Source: Larix kaempferi (Eukaryota > Streptophyta > Pinopsida > Pinales > Pinaceae). From it: 64,000 nt of DNA. The number at the start of each line of letters is the position of its first letter. Position 1 is the first letter of the stretch. Below are positions 10,690-22,980 of the stretch, one piece after another. The translations under genes were made by a program, and so were the position numbers. The DNA lies in the NCBI GenBank assembly GCA_027924585.1, contig BSBM01001665.1, forward strand, positions 496,001-560,000. The letters are read 5' to 3'. Below the pieces are notes generated by a model. That model was not told the DNA's origin and ran no database searches. It saw nothing but the letters and a program-made list of their open reading frames with translations.

Positions 10690-12361
10690 CACAATATACC
10701 ATTTCCTTTTCAGAGATATCTACAATAAAGGAGCCTTTATTGAATATTCCTAGAAGCATACTTAATCTCAAGAAGGCTAATATTAGCCTTCGGATGTGCC
10801 ACATGGCCCTTTAATATACCAGGATTAATCAGCACAGTTCCCACCACAATCAAACCCACGGAAGGAATATCGACAATACTGGTCCTCACTATCTTTAAAT
10901 ACCACCTCATAGGAGGTCCCCATCCCAAAGAGTCTCCACCGTCAATAATTAATGTCCAATTCAAATTCACCACCCTCGCACAAATGAACCACCAAGGCGA
11001 AAACAATCCCAAAAACAAGCCCAAGTCCACCCCCTAGCATCCACCCGTAGAAAACATAGGGAAAGCAAGCCAATCTGCCAGAGATCACAGAGTCCAGAAG
11101 GGAGATAACCACACCCAGAAAAAAAAATAAAGGAAAGAAAAAGAGCCTAGCCCCAATAATCAAGCTATAACCACAGAGGAAATACTAGATAATGTAAGAT
11201 CCTCCCCCAAGACAATCCCAATGGGATAAGAGATAGTGGCGAGCCAAAAATGTCAGAGGAAACTATAGCCTTGATCAAGAAGTCCAAAGGTACCAGGAAA
11301 CTAACACAGCAAAGTGACCTCAAAATCGCCAACCCTTTGGCATCTAATAAGCTCTTATCCAAAGTGGAAGACCGATAATCCAAGAAGAAACAACCATGAA
11401 AATGTCAATGGAATAATGTCAACAACATCATAAACATTGATGCCAGAACAAACTTGAGAATTTAGATAAAAAACCCCACCCGACCAAAAACAACGCAGGA
11501 TCTATCAAAAGGATAAACAAGATGTTCACCAATCACCGAAGAACCATAACTCGCACCCCCTAGACCTCCATCATGCACCCCCCCCCCCTCCCGTACCTTC
11601 ATTGCCCCATCCTTCCTCTATATAGGTATATATATGTATATGAAAAAGGTTTTGCTTCTTAGTTAGAGGAGAAACAAGTTGACAACCAAGACTATGAGAA
11701 GTGCTTCTAAATGTTCAATGTCGAGCATAGTAAGGTGTTTCACTCTCACAGAAAGAGGTTCTATATCTTGGAAATTTTTAACAATAATTTATTTACTCAT
11801 TGAATGAAGGAAATGTTCCTAGAAGTCGACTCTAGTTATTTACTCATTGAACCATTAAGGGGGGGAATAACAAGGCTATTCCTAGACAAATCAAAATCAT
11901 TCAATTAGGATTCTTGCACCATTTGGAATCCTTTTTTTTGCCACTTAATTTTGTGAGATATTTTTAAGAAATTGGTTCAATCCTGCGTGATTTGGATAGA
12001 TTAGTTTTATGAGCACTTTGTATCCTTCATCACACTCTTAGTATGCTGCATTTCTGGTTCAAGGTTATCTCTTTCTACTACGCTTTCATGGTATTCCTGC
12101 TAAATAGTGAGTGATCCCATTTAATATAGGCAGTGGCGGTAGCAAGCAAATCCATTCAATTGGAGTGGTTTGATAGGTTGTGACCAAAGGAAGCAACGCC
12201 TCCTCTATAGGTGAGGTAGACAGCAGTACATTCTGGTTCAGGACCTTCGGCATGCTTTTTTCTAAGACTTTTCATCTAGGTCTGTACATTGTTTTCATTC
12301 ACTTCAATAGTTAAAATTCCAAATTTGAACACTACAGAAGGAAGCTCATAAACCCCCTTCA
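10690..12361. other. Unassigned region with coding-like minus-strand frames
   Basis: Between about 10737 and 11163 two overlapping minus-strand frames look coding-like, with higher G+C than the surroundings and hydrophobic, glycine-rich products. I do not recognise the family. The frames may be fragments of a decayed element. From 11560 to 11620 there is a C-run and a short TA microsatellite (tatataggtatatatatg). The remainder to 12361 holds nothing I can name. Confidence 0.3.
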
Positions 12362-14960
12362 ATGTGTTCTCATTTGGAGGTGGACACATACCTTTATATG
12401 TTCCCTTATCTATTTCAAGGTCAAATTGTTGATGTATGGAGTGGTGGGAGATATACTATCTATCATGCCTTGGGGGAGGAATTTATAGGATTTCATCCAG
12501 TGGCACTATTGGCATGGATAATTGAGCCACTAGTTCGATATCCCTCATCCGATAAGGAGGACGATTTTACATATAGATGGGATAGAGGCCCCCATTTTTG
12601 TACTTAGTATTTTTTACATATATTGTCTCACAATTCCGCATTGTTGGGTGGAGTGAGAATAGCCACGACTTTCCATTGAGCCCGCATAGAGTTTTTTATC
12701 TGGACACTTTTCAGGTTTTGTATAGTGGTTGGGCCATAAATCGGAGCTAGTGTTAATACAACGAGCTAAAATGTAAATCTAAATGTTTTATAAGGTGGGT
12801 GGGTAAAGGTTAGGTGGACACCCATATGTAGTAGGCATCCCGATCACCCACCATAGATTTTTTAACTGCTTATTTCCCTAGCTCCCTGCCTCTAAAAAAA
12901 TAGCGTCCTATAAAATAGCCCCTCCTCTCATCCTTGAACACACAAATCCGAGTTTTTCATTGCAGTCTGCATTTCTATGTTTTGTAAGCAATTTGGAATG
13001 AAATTTGGAAATTTGAATTTCCTATGTTTCCAGTTCATGTTTTTTTTGTGTTATATATTTGTGTGTGTGTGTGATGTTTTGATTCCCTATATGCATATCT
13101 TGACTTCTCAAAAAATAGGACATATCCGTATATGCAACTTAGCTCTAGCATTTATGAAACATGGAGCAAATTTACCTATTTTGGACTTGTCAGATTTCAA
13201 GAAACTACGAGTAGACAATTTTGTTGCAATTGTTATCGTGGGCTTTTGGTATGTATGTTGGCCAGCTTATCAAATTTTTGTGATGTAATTTGGATAAAAG
13301 AATTCCATTTTGGGAACATGCAACATGTTTGAAAGAGTAAAAGCAGTTAAAGTTGTTGCTCATAAGAGGCTGGTATTAAGAGTTCAAATCTAGGCACTTG
13401 TTCTTGAGAGGGAATGTAAGGATCTAGAAACTCAATTGCAGGAAGAAAAGAAAAGGCACAACTCTACTTTGGTAGAATTCAAAAACTTGAAAGGGAAAGG
13501 TATGCCCTCATATTTTCGTGCAGTCATTTTTTTTCTAATCTAGTTTTAATGATAAATGTCTTGTTGATATTTTCCTATGGTGTTGTAAGGTAGAGTGAAT
13601 CATTATTAAATAGAAAATACAGTAAATAGACAACCAACAAACAAATATTGATATATTTTATTAGAATGAACAAAGTACATGCCTGGAAATGCCATTTTAA
13701 TGACTTGATAAGATGCCCACTCTCCAAGTAGAAAAGGAACCCTCTTGCTGAAGATGATACCTGAATGTTTATTTGTTGTCATAATTGTGTGTAATATCCT
13801 CCAATATTTTCTACGAAAAAACAACAAACTATCTTATATATCAATCCAAGGTTGTGATGCAAATTCTGAGTGAAATGGGGTTTTATCAATCTTGTATGCT
13901 TAAGGGAACTTGGTCGCTTCTTACATAAAGGATATAGAATATGCCACCAATAATGACAGGGATCTATACCCTTAATCCATTCCAAATATTTTCCCAACTC
14001 TACCGTACAACTAGTAATTACACAAGAGCAGGGATCATCCAATGCTATCAATTCCAATTGAAGTTGATTTAGGTGTAGCTAATGGAAGTGAGATGCAATT
14101 TTCAATGGATGAGTTCTCTCTTTATTTCTATTTTCAAATAATGGGGTGGGTGGATAAGATGACACAGTAGCAACATGAAGTGTAGAATTATTGCATACAC
14201 CATTGCCTATGAAATTTCTATCATTACAAGAGATCCATAAATGAAGTGTGAGAGAAAAAGATGAAGATGAATAACATCATGGACAAGAGGAAAAAAATAA
14301 CCAACCCATGATGAATGTGAACTGTCTCGCAATGTACCAAACTTTGTCAATTTTTCCCTCATAGGTGGGAGGTATATTCTTCATATACGCAATCTAGAGA
14401 TCACTAAGAAGAGCTCCTAAGAAGATCCTCCCTAGTTCGTCTTGGAGGGTGATCTGCATAGTAACTTGTTACAAAGAAAGCTTAAATTGATGGATGAATG
14501 TTGGTATAACCTATTTCTCTCCTTTTTTGATGTGTATGAGAGAAACAACCTTAGATTCCTAAGTAGGGTGAAAGGAAAACATGCACAAGAAGTTCTAAAT
14601 AGAAATTTTATCTATAGGGAGAGGATGAAAACTTGTCTAATTACATGATACATTCTTCATGGATGCATTCTTTACAAAGATAAAATGCATTGAATGGGTT
14701 GAACCAAAGAGAAAAAAATAGGAGGATGAAACTACATCCATCCCTCTCTAGTACCATGTAAGGTTCTATTAACTAATCACAAAGAGAAGAGACCAATGTA
14801 TAGAACCTTTACTTTACCCCTAGCTAGTCAAATATAGAGTAGATAGGAGAATATAGATAGGATTTTACGTATACCATTCAAATATATGTGAATCTATTCT
14901 AGCTTAGGAAAATAGGTAATATACATACATTGTATATAAATTCTACTTGAGGAAGGATAC
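12362..14960. other. Unassigned region with short coding-like plus-strand pieces
   Basis: An 82-codon plus-strand frame at 12362-12607 and a Lys/Glu-rich piece near 13326-13500 that ends at a splice-donor-like ggtatg look coding-like, but neither matches a family I know. They could be exons of a dead gene or of a captured fragment. The rest is A+T-rich with no motif recognised. Confidence 0.25.
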
Positions 14961-15280
14961 CCTAGTTTTAGTTGAGTTGGTGAAAAGTGGGGGTTAAGTC
15001 TTTGTAGGTCACTGATTCAATTCCTATTGGTTAAAGGTTGAGGCTGGGAGCCATTGTGGAAAATGGCTAACCACCAGGATTCCAAGATGGACCTCATCTT
15101 CACACAATCATGATTTCTAAGTACCACTCAAGGTGGGTCTATGGGATAGAGATTCAGGGTGGCAGCCACTGTAGAAAATGGATAACCACGAGGATTCCAA
15201 GATGGACCTTGTCTTCGCAAAATCATGATTTCAAGGTACCTCTCACGGTGGGAATAGAGATTCCTTGTCCAAAATAAAAG
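14960..15280 (+). repeat. tRNA-derived SINE candidate with internal 115-bp duplication
   Basis: A perfect match to the RNA polymerase III A-box consensus (TRGYNNARNNGG) lies at 14969-14980 (tagttgagttgg). A good B-box match (gattcaattcc) lies at 15014-15024, a spacing normal for tRNA-derived SINEs. The downstream body holds a tandem duplication of about 115 bp (landmarks gccattgtgga near 15050 and gccactgtaga near 15165, each followed by aaaatgg.taacca). Target-site duplications and the 3' end were not resolved. Confidence 0.42.
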
Positions 15281-16194
15281 TAAAAATATGATGCATCCTT
15301 CACTTTTTATTACTTTTAGTGTATCAATATCTTTTTCTAATATTTTATTGTAGTGTAGATAAAGTGGACCATGATTTGGATCTATAAATAGAAGGTACAC
15401 TCATGCTGGTGGTGCGCCTGTCTCTATTGTTGGAGATAAAATGTTATATTCAAGGAAACATACAAACTCGAGCGAAAAATTATTGTGGGAAGTCGAATTT
15501 AACCTACTCAGGGTTCACTTAACCTGCAAAACCAAAAGCATAGGAAACTATTAGTACCTTCATCATTCTCTAAAACCCTTCTCTCTGAGATTTTGATATA
15601 TTGTGTGGTGTTTGGACTAGATTTTTTAATCACAACTATAGGACAAAACATATAATGCAAAGAGAGATATTGTTGGATAGGAAACAATAGCAGCAAGTTC
15701 CCTACACAGTGGTACAATGGATGGTTGTGAACCCTTAAAGTCCCGACTTTCTCCCTGAATTAGAAGCCCATGTCTAAGAACAAGTATCATTTTTTATTTT
15801 GTGGGCTTGCATTGAAATGGGTTGTTGGTGAGAAATTCCTATGAACAAACCCAAATCACCAAGAATATATTTTTCTTACATTTTCTTCAATCTGTGTTCA
15901 AATATACCTGGATCTGTGTGGAATATATGTCTTGATCAATTACTATTTGGATCTTAAGAAAATTTGAACTTGGTAATCTTTGTGTTTATAAACTAGTGCA
16001 AACCTGTATTTGTCTCCCAATTAGGGATCACAAATATCCTTTTGAAGTTTGAGGAGGCTTGTGAAAACTTATGAAGTATATTATTTGTTATAAAATTTCA
16101 CATGATTGTTATAAAATTTGAATTGAAATTTGATATTTCATGTGGTTGATTAATGATAAATAAAAAAAATTGTTAATCAAGTTGTGTACAAGTG
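15281..16194. other. A+T-rich DNA, nothing recognised
   Basis: No supported gene or mobile-element boundary between the SINE candidate and the element A target site. CATAC at 16195-16199 is the left target-site duplication of element A. Confidence 0.5.
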
Positions 16195-16199
16195 CATAC

Positions 16200-17729
16200 T
16201 ATTGGGCATGGCCCAAGTTGGCACATTTTTGAAGAAGTACAGTTTTGGCATTTGCACAATTTGGACTGTGAAGCTCAGATGGCACAGTTTTTCCAGTGGC
16301 ACAGTTCAAATTGCGAAGTCAGATATGCGCAGCGAGCAGTGCGAAGTCTAGGCACAGAGCAGTTATGCTGATGCGCAATGCCAGTGCAACAACTATTTTG
16401 GGCAAAGGTCAAGCAAATGAAAGCAACCTGTTTTGGGTAAATGACTCCAGGATTCCCGAAAGTTGGGTAAGGAGTAGCATGGAGGCAAATGAAAGTGACC
16501 TTTCAGTTAGAGTGGCGAAAAACTGTTATAAGCTAAGACATGGGTCGATAGAGACAGGAAGGCCAAAGGGGAGGAAAGCGACATGCCATCATGCAGTTAT
16601 AACCATTTTATGATGATTGCGGTTGTCAGAAGGGCGTGTGAGCCACGAGTGGCCCAGCAAGGTGTCCAGAAGTGAGTGGAGTAGCTGTCGACTATGACAG
16701 GAAGGGTCGGTAAAGTAACCACACTAGTTCTGGTTACTCTAGGGTTTTTGGCCCATATGCATTGTAAAGACGTGACCTAGGGAACTGTCTATATAAGGGG
16801 CATCTTTTGTAAGGGAAAGGGTTGATTTTGTGGGATTATGTTGAATATTGATCTCTGTTGAGATACTGAACGTTGTAAAGATGCTCTGCAGCTACGTGTC
16901 CAGAGACCTATTGTAGTGACAAGAGAGTCTACAGTTGAGTGCATAGACTAGGACTGTTCAACCCTTCCCATTTATTATAAACAACAGTTCCTGTGGACGT
17001 AGCTCCCATCCTAGGGGTGAACCATGTTAAATCCTGTGTTGTGTGATGATTATGTGTGTTTTCTTTTGATAAATGGTTAAGTTATTGCTTATGAGTAGAT
17101 GTATCATTGATTTTATATGTATTCTCTATCTGAATGAGTGATGAGAATAATATGCTAAGTGTCGAACATACATGTGTGACTGTTGAATGTCCAAGTAATG
17201 CTGAATATGATGAATGCATGATTTATTTGGGTAAAACTAAGTTAGCGAAGTCTATGTAAGTGTGATTCCCTCGAAGTGCAGCACCGAAAATGCGTAGTTG
17301 CATTGTAGTTCGTCGTATTATATAAGTTTGCAAAGTACACAGTTCAGTATGCTTTTTGAATGCATAATCTACACTAAGTAAAGTCTATCAAATATGTGTG
17401 ATTGTTAAAGAGGTAGCGCAGTCTTCAGTTGCGCTTTCCTATTGTTAAGTAGTTGTTCTGAACCACACAGTCCTTGCGCGCTATCATATAAGTAACAACC
17501 ATGAAGTAGGTGAAACTTCGTGCAGTCTCCCATTTTGTTGAACCGCACATCACCTGATTGCAGAAACCTGATTTTGTAATCCCCCATAAACTCCACCTCG
17601 GGTGAGACCTCATCTTGTTCACTAGTTGTTGCCAAAAGGGCCAGTGAAGAAGGGTTTTGTTGGACCACAACTACGTAGAACCTGGGTCAGCACAAGAAAG
17701 ATAAAGAACAAAGGGTTATTAATTCAACA
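16200..17729 (+). repeat. Element A 5' LTR
   Basis: 1530 bp, starting TATTGGGC (TG mutated to TA) and ending TTCAACA. TATA box TATATAA at 16790-16796; conserved gtggacgtag...gggtgaaccatgttaaatc block at 16992-17033, likely in the R/U5 part. Aligns end to end with the 3' LTR. Confidence 0.92.
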
Positions 17730-17731
17730 AA

Positions 17732-17746
17732 TGGTTCCATTTCTGC
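17732..17746 (+). other. Putative primer-binding site of element A
   Basis: TGGTTCCATTTCTGC begins 3 bases after the LTR end, where a tRNA primer-binding site must lie. It starts with the expected TGG (complement of CCA) but does not match the primer tRNAs I know for plant gypsy elements, so the primer is unresolved. Confidence 0.4.
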
Positions 17747-17759
17747 GCTTGAATTGGTG

Positions 17760-18242
17760 ATGTGTTCAAAATATTGGCATCCTAAGAGGAAAAAAATACA
17801 GAATTGGGTAGACAATACAGAGAAGGAGTTTGCAAGAAAGGAGAACAAACATCCATGTTTTTCTGACGAAGAATGGTTGCATAGGTACCCATATTATGAC
17901 ATTTACAAAATTTTCTTCGCAGCATTCAACAATGATCTATATGAGTGGTTGATGAGACTAACAGAACCAAAAACCTGCTATCGGGGAGGAGAACTCATGT
18001 AGTGGACTCCAGAACTAATTCAGAGGCTTAAAGTGGTGGATAGCCCAATATCAAGAGCAGTATACTTCTAGCTAGATATCATATTAGAAGGCTATGTGAT
18101 AGAATTTGCTGTGGACATGTTGAAGTGTTACACCGCAACAAAGGAATATTTCTTCAAAGGATTCAGAGGTAAGTACCTAAACAATCTTAGCCTATATATC
18201 AAAATGCTTTTAGCAGAGAAAGGTGTTTTAAGAATGCACTAA
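17760..18242 (+). pseudogene. ORF0-like leader frame of element A
   Basis: A plus-strand frame from the ATG at 17760 encodes about 160 residues with two in-frame stops (17999-18001 and 18069-18071). It is rich in aromatic and charged residues and resembles no domain I can name. It lies in the leader between the primer-binding site and gag, in another frame from gag (phase change near 18240-18268). It could be an N-terminal gag extension separated by a frameshift, or a separate upstream ORF. Confidence 0.4.
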
Positions 18243-18267
18243 GATACCTAGGAGTTTTGAGTTTGTA

Positions 18268-19947
18268 ATGTTTAGAGATAACGACAATGATACAGAAGAA
18301 CACATTCATACACTAAGAAGTGGTAAAAGATACAACTCCAGTGAAAAAAAGAACCCTAATGAAAATGAACTTCTCATCTCTATAGAAACTGAGTTACAAG
18401 TTGAGCCTGGTAGCGAAACAAAACCTCCAATAGCTACCCATCATCCCATCACTCCACAGAATCCTCCAATTGATAATATTGCTAACCCACAGAACATCAT
18501 TAGTAGTAACGTCGCCAAAGTGAGTACTCAGAACATTCTGAGTAGTAGTATCCCTAACAAATCACAGAACACTGCGCCTCCTAGAAGGAGAATGACAGAC
18601 GATATCAAACTGTCGATATTCAAAGGAATGGGTCTAGAATACCTTGAACAGCACTGGTATCTATGTGAAGCAATGTGGAATGTTAAGCAAGTATAGAATG
18701 ATGATGTTAAGAAAGCACAGCTCGTCACTACATTCAGGGACAGAGCCTTGAATTGGTTTATGAAATATTTTGTCAGACATAATAGGACCCTACTAGATAT
18801 CAAGGCTTCCCTCTTAAGATAATTCAAGAAACCTAAATTAGAATCACAATGTAGCACGGAACTCAAAGAGATTAAGCAAAAAACAACTGAGTCAGTATGG
18901 GAATTTGACCAGAAGTTCAAAGCATTGTTAGACCAAGTAAGCTTTGGCATCTCACCACAACAGCACCAAGAGTGGTTCATAGTTGCACTGCTGCCACATA
19001 TCACACTACCAATGATGAAACAGAAGGTTGCTTCGCAGATAGAGGCCCTAGAGATTGCAATGAAACTAGAGGCTTCTCCTTTAGGAGAGACTATCCAAGG
19101 AATGGTTTAGATACAGAACTAGCTAGCAACCCTAACACTACAACTACAAGACATGAAGAAAGGAAAAGAAATCAAAAAAGAAGTTTGGTGTACAAAGTGT
19201 AAAGCAGAACGACACCCAAAATAACACTGTCTAGTATTCAAAGATTACCTTGATATTGGAGCACCAAATCCACTGAATCAGCAATAAGGACCATGGTGTG
19301 AAATTTTCCGATGTAGAGGACATCGCCCGGAATATTGTTACTTGATTCAAAAGTATGTGCGAACACTAAAAAACTTATACTGCACATTCTGTAAATCAAT
19401 TGGCCACGATGATTCCAACTGTAGAGCATATGAACTAATGATGGAAAGAAAGAATGATGTTTACTGAGTTCAAGAAGAAACACCACAACACAATGATAAT
19501 GCGCAGTATGATCAAGGTGCATACAGAGGTCGTGCTGGATTCAGAGGAAGAGGAAGAAACATTGGCCAAGGAAGAGGAAGGGGTCAGATGGTATGCTATA
19601 ACTGTGGTCAATCTGGACATTTATCTAGAGACTGCACCAATGCTTGTACTACCTATAAATACTGTAAGTATTTTGATCATGTCATTGAAGCATTCCCTGT
19701 TCTGCAAGCAAAAATCCAGGAGAGGAGACAAGAATCACATAAACCAAATATACAGATGATCACAACTGAGAGAAGGAATACGGGTTGTAACATTAATGCT
19801 GTGATGAGAAGTGGAGCCACCACAGGTGAAGATCAAAGAGAAGAAGCTTCAACTTCTGAGAATTACCATGCTAATCAAAATCGTACTAAAGGGGATTGGA
19901 TAAGAAAAGCGACAGGAAAAACACCTGCTTTTGAGATAAACAAATAG
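18268..19947 (+). pseudogene. gag: Element A gag with four zinc knuckles
   Basis: Gag is the structural nucleocapsid polyprotein of the element. From the ATG at 18268 the frame opens with a charged, Asn/Pro-rich N-terminus, then a retrotransposon gag core (about 18600-19080; motifs such as RALNWF, WEFDQKFKALL). Four CCHC zinc knuckles follow. Knuckle 1 (19189-19230) has perfect C-X2-C-X4-H-X4-C spacing but carries a stop. Knuckle 2 (about 19290-19335) has Phe where the second Cys should be. Knuckles 3 (about 19380-19425) and 4 (about 19597-19638, CYNCGQSGHLSRDC) are complete, and an RGRG-rich stretch lies between them. Four knuckles is more than the one or two usual in Ty3/gypsy gag. In-frame stops at about 18694, 18820, 19108, 19222 and 19465 make it a pseudogene. 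Confidence 0.85.
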
Positions 19948-21693
19948 AAAGAAACCTTCATGGAAGCAAGAGAAACATTCAAATAACCAGCACCTGTAAC
20001 TCCAAGAATCAGGTTGCGAAGTGAGATTTCACCGATAAAAGATATGCCATCCTCATATGACCATACATGCACTACAATAGACGCGATGAGTCGTGTTGCG
20101 CAGTTGTTTCAAAGTTGCATGAAGATGTTGAAACATGAGAATTCCTTAGCAGAATTACAGATCCTGCTGAGTAATTACAAGCAGCACAATACAGTGAATG
20201 AAGAACATAGAGTGGTTCATCATATCAAGCTCCACAAAAGAACTAGAAGAGAGATGCAACTAAATGCGCAGATTGGATATTTTGAGATGGATGAGATCAT
20301 CCTTGATTTAGGTTCAGAAGTGAATGTCTTGACTAAGCAGACATGGGAACAAATGGGGAAACCAAATTTGTCATGGTCACCCATACAGTTGAGACTAGCG
20401 AATCAATAGAAGGTTATATCCTTTGGGAGATTAGCCAATGTTCTTGTTGACATTGATGGAGTGCGAAGTCATGCAGACTTCAAGGTTATTGAAATTGTTG
20501 ATAATAGCCAACCTTATCCAGCACTATTGGGGATAGATTGGGCCATGGATAACCTCACAATTATCAATTTGAAGAAGAAACATATGATATTTGAAGGGGA
20601 ATATATCATGGTCATCGCACCCTTGGACCCTTCACAATGGCCTAGATACATTGATCCAATCAGAGAAGAATGTAGAGCTCATGATCTAGATCACATTTAC
20701 AAGATGACAGCATATCAGGACGACTACGTCAATCCTACAGCTAATGGAACATTGAGTTGGCTCTGTGATAGTTCTTGCATATCAGACTCAGATGCAGGAC
20801 TACAGAATTGGAAAATTAGAATGCATGAAGTATCTGCTAGGTGATGTGCGTAGATCACAAAATCACTACGCTAGGTTGGAATAGAGGTAAGTCCAATCCC
20901 TACCTATGATGGCTTGAGTAGCATTCATGCATTTTTTCAAGAATATATTGTGATTCTAGATGAATATAAGCTTTCAGAATTAGATTCAGCATTGCACGCT
21001 ACACTTGCTAGATGGTGGGCTGCGCATAAGGACAATCTAAAAACATGGGAATAGTGCAAGCACGTGATGCAAATTAGATTCATAGAGCAAGCTGTGCTGC
21101 CACTAGTAAAGTATAATGGAAAAACAAATCCAAGAGATCACGTAGAGATTTGTTCAAAAATATGGGAACATAGACCTCAAGCAGAGTGGGTCGACCTTTT
21201 TGTACACACATTAGTACAGATCCCAAAGAATCGGTATACAGATACACAGCTTCGCAAAGGAACAACAGACTGGTTTATCATGACTACGAACTTTCAAATA
21301 AATTTCATCTTAGAAGATGACTACGCAAGCATAAATGAGGCTCTGCATATTATCAAAGAGAATATATTCAAAGACATATAGATACCTGTTTATCAACAAC
21401 TAGAATGGGAAAGATGGATAGAACATGCCCTTGAATGTTATAACCTCAATGTAGATGTAGAAGATGAATAGGAAAGCGATGATGAAGACCCACACAATAT
21501 AAATATACCTGAATCAGAGGGAGCGCGCGATGTAGAAGGACCTCCATTAGAAATTTCAGATCTGAGAAGCCCTGTCAAAACAAGAAAAGTTAACATTGGC
21601 ACAAGTGAAGAACCAAAGCTCACATCTATCGGGGTTTACTGGGATGATGAAACAGTCGCGCAGATTGTAGAACTTCTTCCTGAGTATGAGGAT
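19948..21693 (+). pseudogene. pro: Element A protease region and linker
   Basis: Same frame as gag and RT, with several stops. The retroviral-type aspartic protease lies at about 20240-20580: a catalytic Asp in the ILDLGSEVNVL block (Asp codon 20304-20306), then the PIQLRLANQ and PALLGIDWA motifs seen in plant gypsy proteases. From 20600 to 21690 a linker of about 360 codons, acidic near its end (DEDEESDDED-like near 21460-21490), joins it to RT. An internal piece (21064-21381) has a conserved-looking hydrophobic core of unknown role. Confidence 0.75.
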
Positions 21694-22980
21694 TTGTTTC
21701 CAACAAAGTTCTCTGAAATGAAAGGAATTTTGGGCAACTTGGGAGTCATGAAGATAACTCTCAAGCCAGATGCGAATCCCATCAAGCAAAGGCCTTATCG
21801 ATTGAATCCCAGATACAAGGAAAGAGTGAAGGCCGAGCTCAATAAGATGCTTGATGCAGGAATTATTGAACAGGTAGAAGAATCAGAATGGATATGTCCC
21901 ATGGTTATCCATTACCAAAAAACTAAAGGAGAGATTAGGATCTGCGTAGATCTCATAAAGTTGAATGATGCATCATTACATGACCCATTTCCTATTCCAT
22001 TTATAGATGAAGTATTAGACAATGTTGGAGGAAATGAGGCATACTCTTTCACTGATGGATTTTCTGGATACCATCAGATCAGAATTGACACAGGAGACAG
22101 GCATAAGACAACTTTTTCCACAGAATGGGGCTCATATCAGTATACAGTTATGCCCTTTGGTCTGAAGAATGCGCCTACCATATTTTCCAGAGTAGTTGTT
22201 TCCGCCTTCAAATTTTTTATCCATAAATTTTTAGAAATCTATTTTGATGATTGGACTGTATTTGGGTTGTTGAAAACAATTATGAGAGCTTAAGGCTAAT
22301 GCTAGAAAATTGAACCTAAAGAAAAGCATCTTTTGTGTGCCCTATGGAATTCTATTGGGACACATTATCTGTAAATAGGGGTTGATGGTTGATCCAACAA
22401 AAATCGCAGTCATTGTGAATCTACTAGAACCAAATTCAGTAAAACAACTACACACCACACTAGGACATACATGATACTACAAAAAGTTAATCAAGGGTTA
22501 TGCGTAGATAACTGCACCAATGGAGAAGCTATTGAAAAAAGAAGCAAAGTTTATATGGAATGAAGACTTCCAGAAAGGGTTGGACACACTAAAAGAAAGG
22601 ATGGTAACTGTGCTTATCCTAGTCTTTCTGGATTGGAGCAAACAATTCCATGTACACATTGATGCTTCATCCATTGCACTTGGTGTTGTTCTAGCACAAC
22701 TAGGTGAGGGAGGCATTGATCATCCCATTGCATTTTCAAGCAGGAATTTGTCTTCAGCTGAAAAGAATTATACAACCACATAGATAGAAGGTCTAGATAT
22801 GGTGTACGCACTGCAGAAATTTAGGCACTATTTGTTGGGTGCACACTTCTGTACATTTACTGACCATTCAGATTTAAGTACCTGGTCAATAAACCAGTGT
22901 TAGGGGGGAGAATCTACAGGTGGTTGTTACTTTTTCAAGATTATGATTTTGAAATTTTTGTTTAGCCAAGAAGGCTAAAC
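21694..22980 (+). pseudogene. pol: Element A reverse transcriptase and RNase H
   Basis: RT copies the element RNA into DNA and RNase H removes the RNA strand. Visible RT blocks in order: KQRPYRLNPRYKE, EAGIIEQVEESEW-like, ICVDLIKLNDA (usually CVDYRKLN), FSGYHQI, TTFSTEWG, MPFGLKNAP, and the catalytic YFDD with Asp codons at 22246-22251. Two frameshifts lie between about 22260 and 22305, and a one-base deletion near 22877 shifts the frame again. RNase H follows with HIDASSIALGVVLAQ, PIAFSSRNLS and KFRHYLLG...TDHS. Multiple stops mean no functional enzyme. Confidence 0.88.

Noticed and set aside
18528-19004. 158-codon minus-strand ORF
   Set aside because: Antisense shadow of element A gag with no independent support.
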